From positions 1 to 64,000 of the forward strand of contig NZ_NFVA01000022.1 in assembly GCF_002264395.1 (NCBI RefSeq): a DNA stretch of 64,000 nucleotides, written 5' to 3'. Shown piece by piece: positions 54,912-64,000 of the stretch; within the stretch, counting starts at the first letter, position 1; the number at the start of each line of letters is the position of its first letter. The notes beneath the pieces were generated by a model. That model worked only from the letters and a program-made list of their open reading frames with translations, did no database searches and had not been told where the DNA came from. Source of the stretch: Paenibacillus sp. VTT E-133291. GTDB lineage: Bacteria; Bacillota; Bacilli; Paenibacillales; Paenibacillaceae. Both the position numbers and the translations under genes were made by a program.

Positions 54912-55910
54912 ATGGAGTTGCTTCAAGATGAGAACAAGGTGAAAGAGTGGGCCGAAGCCAACTCGGGATCTATGGGCTTAAACAGGTCGAAGATTGAGGC
55001 TAAGTATATTTGGAATCCTGGAGGGTTTGTAAACCAATCTTATCGCATAACGGATGGTCAATCCTCTCGTCATTTAAAACTCTCGCAAGTACAAAAAGCA
55101 GCAGGACTTAAACAGTGGGTTAAGATCAGTGAACATTTGACTTATAATTACAAAGCACCACGGTTGATTAGGGAGATTACACAAGAAATAACCTCTGGTT
55201 ATTCTTATGGTTTAGTATTTGATTTTATCGAAGGTAAACCATTAAGCTCCATTTCCGATCCACTGCCAGTGATTGAAAAGGTTCTGAGGTCACTTCATCA
55301 ATTACATGGGGATAAAGAGATTAGGCTGGCAGTTGCAAGTGAAGATAAGAACTACAACTATGCCGCCGCATTTACTGACGAATACATCAATCGATTTGAA
55401 GAAGATCTGCAAATTATTAGAGCGGAGAAGCATTTGCTAGACTTCGTAACGGCGGACACTTTAGAATGGTTCGATACAGAAGTGGAAGCTTTGAGAATAA
55501 TGGTTAGTCAGCACCCTTCTTTTCAGAGAAAGGCGTCCGACATCGTACACAATGATGTGAATTGGCAGAATATCTTAGTCAATGATCCTAATGAATTTTG
55601 GATCATTGATTGGGATGACCTAACGGTATTTGGAGACGCTGCCATGGATTATTCCGTACTACTTTGGCCGCTCTATAAATCAAAAGATTGGACTTACTGT
55701 AGAGATCTGGTTATTGATTTAGCAGGCATTGCAATAATGGAACGGATTGAGTTTTATTTTAGAGCGAAGCTTCTTGATGATGTGATTGATGTTCTCGCTG
55801 ACTATGTGGATGCGGAGCATGTGCCAGAACTGAAAGAAATGGCTCAGAAAAGGGCGAAAGAGATACATCTACGAGCTTACCCTGAATATCTGAATCAATA
55901 TGCAAAATAA
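54912..55910 (+). CDS. APH-fold phosphotransferase (kinase-like)
   Basis: Protein of 332 residues with the fold of aminoglycoside phosphotransferases. The Brenner-type catalytic motif is VHNDVNWQNILVN, and the metal-binding Asp is in WIIDWDDLTVFGD. The N-terminal lobe has FVNQSYRITDG in place of a glycine-rich loop. Such proteins phosphorylate small molecules (choline, homoserine, sugars, antibiotics); the substrate here is unknown. It follows the reductase by 32 bases and ends at a strong bidirectional terminator. Confidence 0.82.
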   Translation: MELLQDENKVKEWAEANSGSMGLNRSKIEAKYIWNPGGFVNQSYRITDGQSSRHLKLSQVQKAAGLKQWVKISEHLTYNYKAPRLIREITQEITSGYSYGLVFDFIEGKPLSSISDPLPVIEKVLRSLHQLHGDKEIRLAVASEDKNYNYAAAFTDEYINRFEEDLQIIRAEKHLLDFVTADTLEWFDTEVEALRIMVSQHPSFQRKASDIVHNDVNWQNILVNDPNEFWIIDWDDLTVFGDAAMDYSVLLWPLYKSKDWTYCRDLVIDLAGIAIMERIEFYFRAKLLDDVIDVLADYVDAEHVPELKEMAQKRAKEIHLRAYPEYLNQYAK

Positions 55911-55935
55911 CCGCAGCAAACTGAAAGATCAGCTT

Positions 55936-55987
55936 AAAAAAGGGATTCACATATTGGACTTGCCTAATATGTGAATCCCTTTTTTTA
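55936..55987. terminator. Strong bidirectional terminator
   Basis: Near-perfect 20-bp stem: AAAAAAGGGATTCACATATT and its complement at 55966-55985, loop about 10 bases, A run on one side and T run on the other. It serves the APH-fold gene and the convergent AraC gene. Confidence 0.9.
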
Positions 55988-55996
55988 AGGCCTCCC

Positions 55997-56863
55997 TTAC
56001 TCATTTGTCTTTTTTACATGTCTAGTCGTTGTGAGACGGTAAGCGGTGGGTGACTGAGCACAAAACCGTTTGAATTGGCGTGAGAAGTATAAAGCATCGG
56101 TGAGCCCTACGGATGCTGCTACCTGTTCCACGGACAGCTCGGGCCGTTCACGCAGCAGCTGTCTGGATTTTTCAATGCGCAGCTTCAGCAGGTAGGTCAC
56201 CGGAGATAATCCGGTCTCTTGCTTAAATACACGGGATAGATAAGCCCGGTTATAGCCAAGAGTATCACACATTTGTTCAATGGATACTGGATGAGCATAT
56301 TGGGAGGCCATGTAGTGGATCATTTGCTTCACAGTACGCTTAACCTGTGATTCAGCTCCAGGAAGACGGGAGAAGGAAGAGAGTAAATCTGCAGCTTCAC
56401 CTACAATGAGATAAAGATACCCTAGAGAAGTCAGGTGGGCACTTTCTTTGTTTGCTTTGAAGGCTTGCATGATACTGGAAAGGGCACCTGGGATGACGCT
56501 ATCACCTGTTGTAGTCACCACAGGTTTTTGAGGTGTAAAGCCTGTCTGCAGCACAAGGCTATCAGCCTCACTCCCTGTAAAAGCTGCCCAGCGATAGCAC
56601 CAGGGCTGATCTTTATCCGATATATAACTGACCAGCTGTCCTGGATGAATAAGGAAGAAGTCACCTTTTTCCAGTGCATATTGATGATGTTCAGTACGGA
56701 AAACCCCTGAGCCAGACTCAATAAAGTGAAGCAAATAATAATCGTAAATCTTAGGGCCAGCTTGATGCATAGGAATCGTCTGACTCTGACCAGCAAACAG
56801 TACATGGAGATTTTGTTTATCGTAATACACGGGATTAGATCCTACGGAATAAGTATGCTCCAT
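55997..56863 (-). CDS. AraC-family regulator (cupin + HTH)
   Basis: DNA-binding regulator of 288 residues. An N-terminal cupin sugar-sensing domain (about 1-150; HFIESGSGVFRTEHHQY, GDFFLIHPG) is followed by the double helix-turn-helix (about 190-285; VSIEQMCDTLGYNRAYLSRVFK and VAASVGLTDALYFSRQFKR). It is divergent from galK-galE-galT, so control of the galactose operon, perhaps as an activator, is the simplest reading. The galK side has a TATAAT at 57011-57016 without a proper -35, which fits activator dependence. Confidence 0.9.
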   Translation of the reverse strand: MEHTYSVGSNPVYYDKQNLHVLFAGQSQTIPMHQAGPKIYDYYLLHFIESGSGVFRTEHHQYALEKGDFFLIHPGQLVSYISDKDQPWCYRWAAFTGSEADSLVLQTGFTPQKPVVTTTGDSVIPGALSSIMQAFKANKESAHLTSLGYLYLIVGEAADLLSSFSRLPGAESQVKRTVKQMIHYMASQYAHPVSIEQMCDTLGYNRAYLSRVFKQETGLSPVTYLLKLRIEKSRQLLRERPELSVEQVAASVGLTDALYFSRQFKRFCAQSPTAYRLTTTRHVKKTNE

Positions 56864-57081
56864 TTGAGACAGCCTTTCTTGTGTTATTGTAATTTTATGG
56901 CTTATAGTTTAAGGTGTGTTAATTATTTGTGTAATTATTATATTATGGGAAGTCACATTTATCCATACATTACACACATGATTGCATTATCAGAGGATGA
57001 CTGATTCTATTATAATGAATACATAAAGAACGCTTTACTAATTCCCACTGGCTGAAGCAGCGAAAGGATGGAGTGGCATTA

Positions 57082-58257
57082 ATGAGCACACAGGAACTTA
57101 ACAAGAAATTCATCGAAAAGTACGGGGTAAGCGAGCAAGAAGCTCAAGTATTTTATGCACCAGGCCGTGTTAATCTCATTGGAGAGCACTTGGATTATAA
57201 CGGTGGATACGTGCTGCCGGCAGCTTTGGAATTCGGAACAACTTTGATTGTGCGTCCACGCAGTGACAGCAAAGTGAATTTTGCATCTACTAATTTTCCT
57301 TATGAAGCATCAATTGATTATAGTGAAATTGGCAAGGCCAAAACCGGAGAATGGATCGACTATCCGGTTGGAGTAATGGTTGAATTGGAGAAGAAAAACA
57401 CTCCGGTATCTAAAGGTTACGATCTGCTGTTCCATGGTGATATTCCGAATGGCGCAGGCTTGTCCTCATCGGCTTCTCTTGAAGTCGTGACTGCTTATGC
57501 TTTCCTGACGCTCGAAGGCGGCGACATGGATACCGTTGAGATTGCACTCTTGTCTCAGCGTGCTGAGAACCAGTATGTAGGTGTAAACTCCGGAATTATG
57601 GATCAGTTCGCAGTTGCTAATGGCAAACAAGATCATGCAATCCTGTTAATGTGCGATACGCTTGAATATAATCTGGTACCTTTCATCACAGGTGCTTACA
57701 AACTGGTTATCGGCAACACGAACAAACGCAGAGGACTTGTAGATTCCAAGTACAATGAGCGTCGTCAGCAGTGTGATGAGGCCCTGTCTATTTTGCAAAA
57801 AGAAGTGCCTTCACTAGCTTATCTGGCACAGTTCAATCGTGAACAGTTTGAAGCGCATCAAGATAAAATCACAGATGAAATTGTTAGACGCCGCGCTCGC
57901 CATGTTGTGGAAGAGAATCAACGTGTACTAGAATCCGTTGAGGTCTTAAAGAACAATGATCTGAAGCAGTTTGGACAGTTTATGAATGACTCACATACTT
58001 CCCTACGTGATTTGTATGAAGTTAGCTGTGATGAGCTGGATATTATGGTTGAAGAAGCACAGCGTATTCCCGGTACACTCGGTTCCCGTATGACTGGCGC
58101 AGGTTTCGGTGGCTGTACTGTATCCTTGGTACATGAAGATGATATAGAACGTTTCATTCGTGAAGTAGGCGAGGCATATACCACAAGATCTGGTTTGGTT
58201 GGTGAGTTCTACGTTTGCGGCATCGGTAATGGTGTCCAAGAATTGAAGGGAGTGTAA
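57082..58257 (+). CDS. galK: Galactokinase
   Basis: Cytoplasmic GHMP kinase of 391 residues: galactose plus ATP gives galactose 1-phosphate. It has the galactokinase signature GRVNLIGEHLDYNGG, the ATP loop GAGLSSSASLEV, and GAGFGGCTVSLV near the end. The ATG at 57082 follows GGATGGAG by 8 bases; a GTG at 57073 lies within the site. First gene of the Leloir operon; galE follows after 4 bases. Confidence 0.97.
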   Translation: MSTQELNKKFIEKYGVSEQEAQVFYAPGRVNLIGEHLDYNGGYVLPAALEFGTTLIVRPRSDSKVNFASTNFPYEASIDYSEIGKAKTGEWIDYPVGVMVELEKKNTPVSKGYDLLFHGDIPNGAGLSSSASLEVVTAYAFLTLEGGDMDTVEIALLSQRAENQYVGVNSGIMDQFAVANGKQDHAILLMCDTLEYNLVPFITGAYKLVIGNTNKRRGLVDSKYNERRQQCDEALSILQKEVPSLAYLAQFNREQFEAHQDKITDEIVRRRARHVVEENQRVLESVEVLKNNDLKQFGQFMNDSHTSLRDLYEVSCDELDIMVEEAQRIPGTLGSRMTGAGFGGCTVSLVHEDDIERFIREVGEAYTTRSGLVGEFYVCGIGNGVQELKGV

Positions 58258-58261
58258 TCAA

Positions 58262-59248
58262 ATGGCAATTTTAGTAACAGGTGGAGCGGGGTATATTGGA
58301 TCTCATACGGTAGCAGAGCTGTTGGAACGCGGCGAAGAAGTGGTAGTCATCGACAATCTGCTAACAGGGCATCGTGAGGCACTATTGGGTGGCAAGCTGT
58401 ACGAAGGTGATCTGCGTGATAAGGAGCTGCTTGGCAAGCTGTTCGCCGAGAATGAGATTGATGCGGTTATACATTTTGCGGCAAGCTCATTGGTTGGTGA
58501 AAGCATGAAGGACCCTGTGAAATACTATGACAACAACGTATACGGCACACAATGCCTTTTGGAAGCTATGCAAAAAGCTGGCGTGAACAAAATCGTATTC
58601 TCGTCTACAGCTGCAACCTATGGTGAACCGGAAAAGGTGCCGATTGAAGAAACAGACCGTACCGAGCCAGCAAACGTATATGGCGAAACTAAGTTGACTA
58701 TGGAACGCATGATGGCATGGTTTGATAAAGTACTGGGTATCAAATATGTAGCGCTTCGTTACTTTAATGCTGCAGGTGCACATGCTAGTGGCAAAATTGG
58801 TGAAGATCATCGTCCGGAAAGTCATTTGGTTCCGCTAGTATTGCAAACCGCTTTGAAGCAACGAGAGAGCATCGCCGTGTTCGGAGACGACTATCCTACA
58901 GAAGACGGTACTTGTGTGCGCGACTACATTCATGTTAGCGATCTGGCTGACGCCCATGTTCGTGCAGTAACTTATCTGCGTAGCGGAAGCAGCAGTAATA
59001 TTTTTAACTTGGGAAATGGACTTGGTTTCTCGGTGAAACAGGTTATTGAAACTGCAAAGAAAGTCACGGGACTAGAAATCCCTGTAGTTATTCAAGAACG
59101 CCGTGCTGGAGATCCTGCTGTACTGGTAGCTTCCTCCGACAAAGCGCGTTCTATCCTTGGATGGAACCCGCAGCATGCGGACTTAGAGAATATCATTCAA
59201 AGCGCCTGGAACTGGCATTCTGCCAATCCGCAGGGGTACGGAGAATAA
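58262..59248 (+). CDS. galE: UDP-glucose 4-epimerase
   Basis: Short-chain dehydrogenase-fold enzyme of 328 residues interconverting UDP-galactose and UDP-glucose with bound NAD. GGAGYIGSH at the N-terminus binds NAD, the catalytic YxxxK is in VYGETK, and RYFNAAGAH and RDYIHVSDLA are family motifs. It starts 4 bases after galK, with a GGGAG ribosome site inside the galK end. Confidence 0.97.
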   Translation: MAILVTGGAGYIGSHTVAELLERGEEVVVIDNLLTGHREALLGGKLYEGDLRDKELLGKLFAENEIDAVIHFAASSLVGESMKDPVKYYDNNVYGTQCLLEAMQKAGVNKIVFSSTAATYGEPEKVPIEETDRTEPANVYGETKLTMERMMAWFDKVLGIKYVALRYFNAAGAHASGKIGEDHRPESHLVPLVLQTALKQRESIAVFGDDYPTEDGTCVRDYIHVSDLADAHVRAVTYLRSGSSSNIFNLGNGLGFSVKQVIETAKKVTGLEIPVVIQERRAGDPAVLVASSDKARSILGWNPQHADLENIIQSAWNWHSANPQGYGE

Positions 59249-59303
59249 GGGGCTTTAGCATAGCTTAACTAGAGCATGAGACCCTACTTAAGGAGAATTG
59301 AAA

Positions 59304-60884
59304 ATGCACAACGAGAATAAGGTTGCGTCTACTGACCAGAAAGCCTTACATGCGATTGAACAGCTAGTTCTGTTCGCACAACGTGAGCAGCTCATTGCTC
59401 CAACTGATGAAGACTATAGCCGTAATGTGCTGCTAGATCAGTTCGGATTTAGTGAGCCGTTCGTTGGCGAGGTCGATCAAAGTCCACTTACAGGTCCGCA
59501 GGTTCCACTGGATACACTGATTGATTATGGTTTTGAAATCGGATTGATTCCAGAGAATAGCGACACTTACCGTGACTTACTGGATGCTAAGATCATGGGA
59601 CTCTTAATGGCCCGTCCATCAGACGTAAATGCGGAGTTCAACCGTTTAGCTGCTGAAAAAGGTATCTCCGCGGCTACAGATCGCTTTTATAAATTAAGCA
59701 TAGATTCCAACTATATCCGGATGGACCGGATTTCCAAGAATGTCTACTGGCTGCAGGATTCGCCTTACGGTGATATCGAGATGACAATTAATTTGTCCAA
59801 GCCTGAGAAGAGCCCGAAGGAAATTGCTATGGCCCGTTTGCTCCCGCCGCCGGTCTATCCAAAATGTCTGCTGTGCCGCGAGAATGTGGGGTATGCTGGT
59901 CGGGTTAATCATCCGCCGCGTCAGAACCTGCGTGTCATTCCACTTCAGCTGAATAATGAGAAATGGCTCTTTCAGTATTCGCCATATGTTTACTACAACG
60001 AGCACTGTATTGTATTCCATCATGATCATGTGCCAATGAAGCTTACCAAGGATACCTTGAAGCGGCTGCTTAGCTTCGCGGAATCTTTTCCGCACTATTT
60101 TATTGGCTCGAATGCAGATTTGCCGATTGTGGGCGGATCGATTCTAACGCATGACCATTTTCAAGGTGGACGTCATACCTTTCCTATTCAGAAAGCGCCT
60201 AAGGAAGATACGTTCACGCATGCATCTTATCCGGGTGTCAGCATTAATATCGTAAAATGGCCTATGTCCGTATTACGTTTGAATGGTGTAGATCCGGCGG
60301 TATTGCTGGAGTGTGGTAATGCACTTTATGAAGCTTGGAAAGCGTATAGTGATCCTGAAGCAGAAGTATTGGCGTTCAGCGAAGCTGATGGTGAAGTGCA
60401 GCCTCATAATACCGTTACTCCGATCGTTCGTCGGGCAGAAGATGGCAGCTTCGAGATGGATCTTGTGCTGCGTAATAATCGAACTAACGAGCAATATCCG
60501 GAAGGGATTTTCCATCCCCATCGGGAGATGCACCATATCAAGAAAGAAAATATCGGCTTGATTGAGGTCATGGGACTCGCAATTCTGCCAGGCCGTCTGA
60601 AGGAAGAGCTTGATTCTATTGCGAGCATCCTTGCAGGAGATCAAGCGCTATTAGAATCGGTAAAGAATGATCCTAGTCATCCACTTGCGCAGCATGCTGC
60701 TTGGGTTCAGGAGCTTGTAGAACGTTTCGGAACGGCGTTGCAGCATGATGAAGCCGTCAAGATTGTGCAGAACGAAGTCGGCATCAAGTTTACTCATATT
60801 CTTGAACACGCGGGCGTCTATAAACGGACTCCGGAAGGGCAAGCTGCTTTCCGTCGTTTCGTGAAGAGCTTCGGCGCGTTGTAA
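59304..60884 (+). CDS. galT: UDP-glucose--hexose-1-phosphate uridylyltransferase (Firmicute type)
   Basis: Leloir enzyme exchanging UMP between UDP-glucose and galactose 1-phosphate, 526 residues, of the longer GalT type 2 found in Bacillota. It shows CLLCRENVGYAGR and HDHFQGGRHTFPIQK, where the His-rich active-site segment lies. The ATG at 59304 is 8 bases after AAGGAG; the TTG at 59298 is too close. Last gene of the gal operon, with a terminator at 60893. Confidence 0.96.
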   Translation: MHNENKVASTDQKALHAIEQLVLFAQREQLIAPTDEDYSRNVLLDQFGFSEPFVGEVDQSPLTGPQVPLDTLIDYGFEIGLIPENSDTYRDLLDAKIMGLLMARPSDVNAEFNRLAAEKGISAATDRFYKLSIDSNYIRMDRISKNVYWLQDSPYGDIEMTINLSKPEKSPKEIAMARLLPPPVYPKCLLCRENVGYAGRVNHPPRQNLRVIPLQLNNEKWLFQYSPYVYYNEHCIVFHHDHVPMKLTKDTLKRLLSFAESFPHYFIGSNADLPIVGGSILTHDHFQGGRHTFPIQKAPKEDTFTHASYPGVSINIVKWPMSVLRLNGVDPAVLLECGNALYEAWKAYSDPEAEVLAFSEADGEVQPHNTVTPIVRRAEDGSFEMDLVLRNNRTNEQYPEGIFHPHREMHHIKKENIGLIEVMGLAILPGRLKEELDSIASILAGDQALLESVKNDPSHPLAQHAAWVQELVERFGTALQHDEAVKIVQNEVGIKFTHILEHAGVYKRTPEGQAAFRRFVKSFGAL

Positions 60885-60892
60885 GTTTGGAT

Positions 60893-60939
60893 AGGGGATG
60901 TTCTTAAGGCCTTAGGTCTTAAGGATATCCCCCTTTTTT
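60893..60939 (+). terminator. Terminator of the gal operon
   Basis: AGGGGATGTTCTTAAG (60893-60908) pairs with CTTAAGGATATCCCCC (60918-60933) with few mismatches, then TTTTTT. Confidence 0.85.
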
Positions 60940-61036
60940 ATGACGCTTGAAGCTACTCCATTTGAATGCAGCTATTCAGAGGTTTATAATACGAGTGGGC
61001 ACAACATTCTGAAATAACTAATGGAGGTTTACACAT

Positions 61037-62200
61037 ATGCGTAATTTTGATTTTTATAATCCTACCAAGTTGATCTTTGGACAGGGTACGCTGGAAGCGT
61101 TGAAGACTGAGGTTCCTAAGTACGGTAAGAATGTATTGTTGATGTACGGTGGCGGTAGTATCAAGCGTAGCGGACTGTACGATAAAGTAATGGCTGAGTT
61201 GAGCGCAATAGATGCTGTGGTCACTGAACTCTCGGGCGTAGAGCCTAATCCACGCCTTTCCACCGTACATAAAGGTGTAGAGCTGTGTCACGAGCATAAT
61301 ATCGACCTCATCCTTGCTGTAGGCGGCGGTAGCGTATTGGACTGCGCTAAAGCAGTTGCTGTTGGGGCGAAATATGAAGGTGACATGTGGGACTTTGTTG
61401 AACGTAAGGCAGCTGCTCAAGATGCTCTCCCACTCGGTACAGTGCTGACGATGGCAGCTACAGGATCAGAAATGAACAGTGGCTCTGTAATCACTAACGA
61501 GGTGACCAAGGAAAAAATGGGCTGGGGCAGTATTCATGCATTCCCGGCATTTTCGATTCTTGACCCAGAGAATACCTTCACTCTGCCGCGTGATCAGACG
61601 GTCTACGGCATGGTGGATATCATGTCTCATGTTCTGGAGCACTATTTCCATAACGACACCAACACACCGGTACAAGACGGCTTCTGTGAGACTTTGCTAC
61701 GTACGGTGATCGAAACCGCACCGAAGCTTATTGAAGATTTGAATAATTACGAACTGCGTGAGACGATCATGTACTGCGGAACAATGGCGCTTAACGGTAT
61801 GGTTAGCATGGGTTTTGCAGGAGATTGGGCGACTCACAATATCGAGCACGCAGTATCAGCAGTATACGACATTCCACACGGTGGAGGACTGGCCATTCTG
61901 TTCCCGCAATGGATGAAATATAATATCGATACGGATCCTGCCCGTTTCCGCAAGCTTGCTGTAAACGTGTTTGGAATTGATCCTACTGGCAAGAACGATA
62001 AGGAAATAGGGCTGGAAGGAATTGCAGCGCTACGTAGCTTCTGGGATTCCATTGGTGCACCGAAGACACTCGCTGATTATGATATTGATGACAGCGAGAT
62101 CGGCAGTATGGCTGATAAGGCGGTTCGTTTCGGACCGTTTGGTAATTTCCGCAAGCTTGACCGTGAGGATGTAGTAGAAATTTATAAAATGGCTCTGTAA
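61037..62200 (+). CDS. Iron-containing alcohol dehydrogenase (butanol dehydrogenase type)
   Basis: NAD(P)H-dependent group III alcohol dehydrogenase of 387 residues, similar to YugJ/YugK and clostridial BdhA. The nucleotide-binding motif is [12 protein letters not shown], and the metal ligands are in [14 protein letters not shown] and [18 protein letters not shown]. It reduces aldehydes or oxidises alcohols; the natural substrate is not shown by context. It is a single-gene unit with two hairpins after it (62218 and 62263). Confidence 0.93.
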   Translation: MRNFDFYNPTKLIFGQGTLEALKTEVPKYGKNVLLMYGGGSIKRSGLYDKVMAELSAIDAVVTELSGVEPNPRLSTVHKGVELCHEHNIDLILAVGGGSVLDCAKAVAVGAKYEGDMWDFVERKAAAQDALPLGTVLTMAATGSEMNSGSVITNEVTKEKMGWGSIHAFPAFSILDPENTFTLPRDQTVYGMVDIMSHVLEHYFHNDTNTPVQDGFCETLLRTVIETAPKLIEDLNNYELRETIMYCGTMALNGMVSMGFAGDWATHNIEHAVSAVYDIPHGGGLAILFPQWMKYNIDTDPARFRKLAVNVFGIDPTGKNDKEIGLEGIAALRSFWDSIGAPKTLADYDIDDSEIGSMADKAVRFGPFGNFRKLDREDVVEIYKMAL

Positions 62201-62217
62201 GTAGATTCATCTACGAA

Positions 62218-62236
62218 AAAGACTATCAGTCTTTAT
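62218..62236 (+). terminator. Terminator after the alcohol dehydrogenase
   Basis: Stem AAAGACT/AGTCTTT with loop ATC, then ATT. A second hairpin GAAGCGATT/AATCGCTTC followed by TTTG is at 62263-62298. Confidence 0.65.
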
Positions 62237-62262
62237 TCTAGAAGACGTACTTGAAAGTCAAG

Positions 62263-62298
62263 GAAGCGATTCTCCTGTTATGGATGAATCGCTTCTTT
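62263..62298 (+). terminator. Second terminator-like hairpin after the alcohol dehydrogenase
   Basis: Nine-base stem GAAGCGATT/AATCGCTTC around a 15-base loop, then TTTGCG. Confidence 0.6.
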
Positions 62299-62419
62299 GC
62301 GTTTATGCTCTACTGTGGATTTCTCCTCGACATCGTCCCCGATCTCCGCTGCTGCTGACCGCATTTTTCGTACGTTTATCCTCAGAATGGAACTTTTATG
62401 GGTGAATATCCAAAGTTTG

Positions 62420-62448
62420 TGAAACCAATGACCTACTTTATTCGTTTA
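62420..62448 (+). promoter_or_regulatory. Sigma-W-like promoter before the NfeD-flotillin genes
   Basis: TGAAAC at 62420-62425 and CGTTTA at 62443-62448 with 17 bases between. Bacillus yuaF-floT is driven by sigma-W, whose boxes are TGAAAC and CGTA-like, so the match and place agree. Confidence 0.5.
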
Positions 62449-62490
62449 AACTAATATGACAGTCCTGAATGAAGACAGGAGGAAGTAAAT

Positions 62491-63027
62491 ATGCAAACGC
62501 TGTATTTAGGCTGCTTGGCGCTAGGCGTCATATTTGCCATAGTCAGCGTCCTGGTGGGTGATGTGATCGGAGATGCTTTGCATGGAGTCTTTGATTTCGT
62601 ATCCGTAGATTTTCTGAATCCCACCGTACTGGCAGGAGGAATAACCGTGTTCGGCGGAGCGGGCATTCTTCTAACCCGGTACAGCGCTCTGGAAGCTGGG
62701 GCGATCATTGCTTTGTCTTTGTTAGCCGCCGCTTTTTTGGGAGTACTTATGTATCTAGGGGTGGTTAAGCCCATGGAAAAAAGCGAAATGTCCAATGGTT
62801 TCTCAATGAGTGATCTGCCTGGCAAGATCGGGGAAATCACAATTCCTGTTCCCGCCACGGGTTATGGTGAGATTATGGTAAAGTTTGGCGCCGGCAATAG
62901 CCTGCATACGGCAGCAAGCTTTGATCATGAGCTGCTTCCGGCAGGGATCAAAGTTGTTGTAGTGGAGGTTAGAGAAGGCGTTGCATTGGTGTCAGAATTC
63001 GAAAAGAGAAGAGGAGTGGATCTTTAA
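62491..63027 (+). CDS. NfeD-family membrane protein (YuaF-like)
   Basis: Membrane protein of 178 residues. About three helices in the first 90 residues are followed by a small OB-fold domain (from GKIGEITIPVPATGYGEIMV), the layout of short NfeD proteins. NfeD proteins work with flotillins in membrane microdomains. Its stop overlaps the flotillin start (TAATG). Ribosome site AGGAGG before 62491. Confidence 0.87.
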   Translation: MQTLYLGCLALGVIFAIVSVLVGDVIGDALHGVFDFVSVDFLNPTVLAGGITVFGGAGILLTRYSALEAGAIIALSLLAAAFLGVLMYLGVVKPMEKSEMSNGFSMSDLPGKIGEITIPVPATGYGEIMVKFGAGNSLHTAASFDHELLPAGIKVVVVEVREGVALVSEFEKRRGVDL

Positions 63028-64000
63028 TGTTCGGTATTCCTGAGTATTTGTTAGTCCCTGCTGTTGTCGTTGCTGTTTTGTTTGTGCTAGGTATCGCATT
63101 CTGGGCACGTTACAAAACTGTTGGACCAGATGAAGGGATGATCGTAACAGGTTCGTTTTTAGGTAAAAATCACATTTCTGACGATGGATCTGGACGTAAG
63201 ATTAAAATTGTTCGTGGGGGCGGGGCCTTTATCCTCCCTATCTTTCAGAAGGCTGAATTTATGTCGCTTCTTTCTCATAAACTCGATGTGATGACCCCGG
63301 AAGTATATACCGAACAAGGGGTTCCGGTTATTGCTGACGGTGTAGCGATTATTAAAGTGGGCAGCTCGACTGAAGATGTGGCGACAGCTGCTGAGCAATT
63401 CATGGGCAAACCGATCGAAGCACTGAAAAGTGAGGCGCAAGAAGTTCTTGAGGGTCATCTGCGGGCCATTCTCGGTTCAATGACCGTTGAGGAAGTATAT
63501 CGTAACCGCGACCGTTTTGCGCAAGAGGTTCAAGGCGTGGCGGCACGTGATCTTAAGAAAATGGGTCTGCAAATTGTTTCGTTTACCATCAAGGATGTGC
63601 GAGATAAACATGGATATCTTGATGCATTGGGTAAACCGCGAATCGCTGCGGTGAAGCGTGATGCAGAGATCGCTGAAGCAGAAGCAGTGCGGGATGCGAG
63701 AATTCAAAAGGCAAATGCTGAAGAGCAAGGGCAAAAAGCAGAACTGCTGCGGGATACGAATATCGCCGAAGCCTCCAAGGAAAACCAGCTTAAGGTGGCT
63801 GCGTTTAAACGGGATCAGGACACGGCGAAAGCGGAAGCCGATCAGGCTTACCATATTCAAGAGGCACGTGCGAAGCAGACCGTTGTTGAAGAGCAAATGA
63901 AGGTTGAGCTGGTACGTAAGGAACGTGAAATCGATTTACAGGCTAAAGAAATTCAAGTTCGTGAGAAGCAGTACGATGCAGAAGTGAAGAAAAAAGCGGA
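63027..64000 (+). CDS. floT: Flotillin-like protein FloT (partial, runs off the window)
   Basis: Membrane scaffold protein of lipid microdomains; only the first 324 residues are inside the window. An N-terminal hydrophobic hairpin (about 5-28) is followed by the SPFH/band 7 domain (about 30-200; YKTVGPDEGMIVTGSFLG, RGGGAFILPIFQ, TVEEVYRNRDRFAQEV) and a long Glu/Ala-rich coiled coil that begins near residue 205. The ATG at 63027 overlaps the NfeD stop, so the two are coupled. In Bacillus the same pair is part of the sigma-W envelope-stress response. Confidence 0.93.
   Translation, partial: MFGIPEYLLVPAVVVAVLFVLGIAFWARYKTVGPDEGMIVTGSFLGKNHISDDGSGRKIKIVRGGGAFILPIFQKAEFMSLLSHKLDVMTPEVYTEQGVPVIADGVAIIKVGSSTEDVATAAEQFMGKPIEALKSEAQEVLEGHLRAILGSMTVEEVYRNRDRFAQEVQGVAARDLKKMGLQIVSFTIKDVRDKHGYLDALGKPRIAAVKRDAEIAEAEAVRDARIQKANAEEQGQKAELLRDTNIAEASKENQLKVAAFKRDQDTAKAEADQAYHIQEARAKQTVVEEQMKVELVRKEREIDLQAKEIQVREKQYDAEVKKKA

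Noticed and set aside
57018..57034. cre site before galK (AGAACGCTTTAC area)
   Set aside because: The reverse strand matches the core AAAGCG but misses the leading TG and the 3' half, so it falls below the standard used for the other sites.

Overview
The window looks like a chromosomal segment of a Bacillota bacterium, most probably a Paenibacillus. Shine-Dalgarno sequences are strong, ATG/GTG/TTG starts are all used, and terminators are typical of Gram-positives. There is a T-box before alaS, a YesM/YesN-type two-component pair, Lpl/Ytc-type sugar importers without their own ATPase, and many intracellular glycoside hydrolases. No phage, insertion sequence, rRNA, tRNA or CRISPR array was seen.

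Layout. 1-2570: a MATE efflux gene and a decayed CPBP-protease gene. 2737-11089: a housekeeping block in the Bacillus order alaS (T-box) - ireB - ruvX - two DUF1292 genes - mltG - two U32-family tRNA-hydroxylation genes, but without the trmR methyltransferase gene that lies before them in B. subtilis. 11093-31914: a beta-mannan utilisation and sensing locus. 32036-38454: cell-envelope genes (class B penicillin-binding protein, AI-2E-family membrane protein, polysaccharide deacetylase) and ilvD. 38948-50129: a second glycan locus, probably for an arabinose-containing polymer (two GH43, two GH2, an Lpl-type importer, an ArsR-type regulator). 50218-55910: small metabolic genes (acyltransferase, alpha/beta hydrolase, HAD, sirtuin, aldo/keto reductase, APH-fold kinase). 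55997-60939: AraC regulator divergent from the Leloir operon galK-galE-galT. 61037-64000: iron alcohol dehydrogenase, then NfeD and flotillin (cut by the window end).

How the mannan locus should work. Mannooligosaccharides enter through the lipoprotein and two permeases at 23739-26956. Inside, GH113 mannanase shortens them, the GH130_2 phosphorylase (27033) releases mannose 1-phosphate, the epimerase (20156-21370) turns mannobiose into mannosyl-glucose, and the GH130_1 phosphorylase (18984-20156) splits that into mannose 1-phosphate and glucose. A CE7 esterase (28770) can remove acetyl groups. Control appears to come from a YesM-type kinase with its own binding-protein lipoprotein, a LacI-family regulator, and a YesN-type response regulator placed 7 kb from the kinase. 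Two paralogous chemoreceptors stand at the two ends of the locus.

The most interesting non-coding signals are a sequence element shared by four promoter regions of the mannan locus (core TGTTAG followed by an ATAAT-like stretch), a cluster of eight imperfect palindromes between the GH130_2 and CE7 genes, several cre-like sites, and an uncharacterised leader structure before ilvD. Function calls rest on motifs and context that I can read. No database search was possible.
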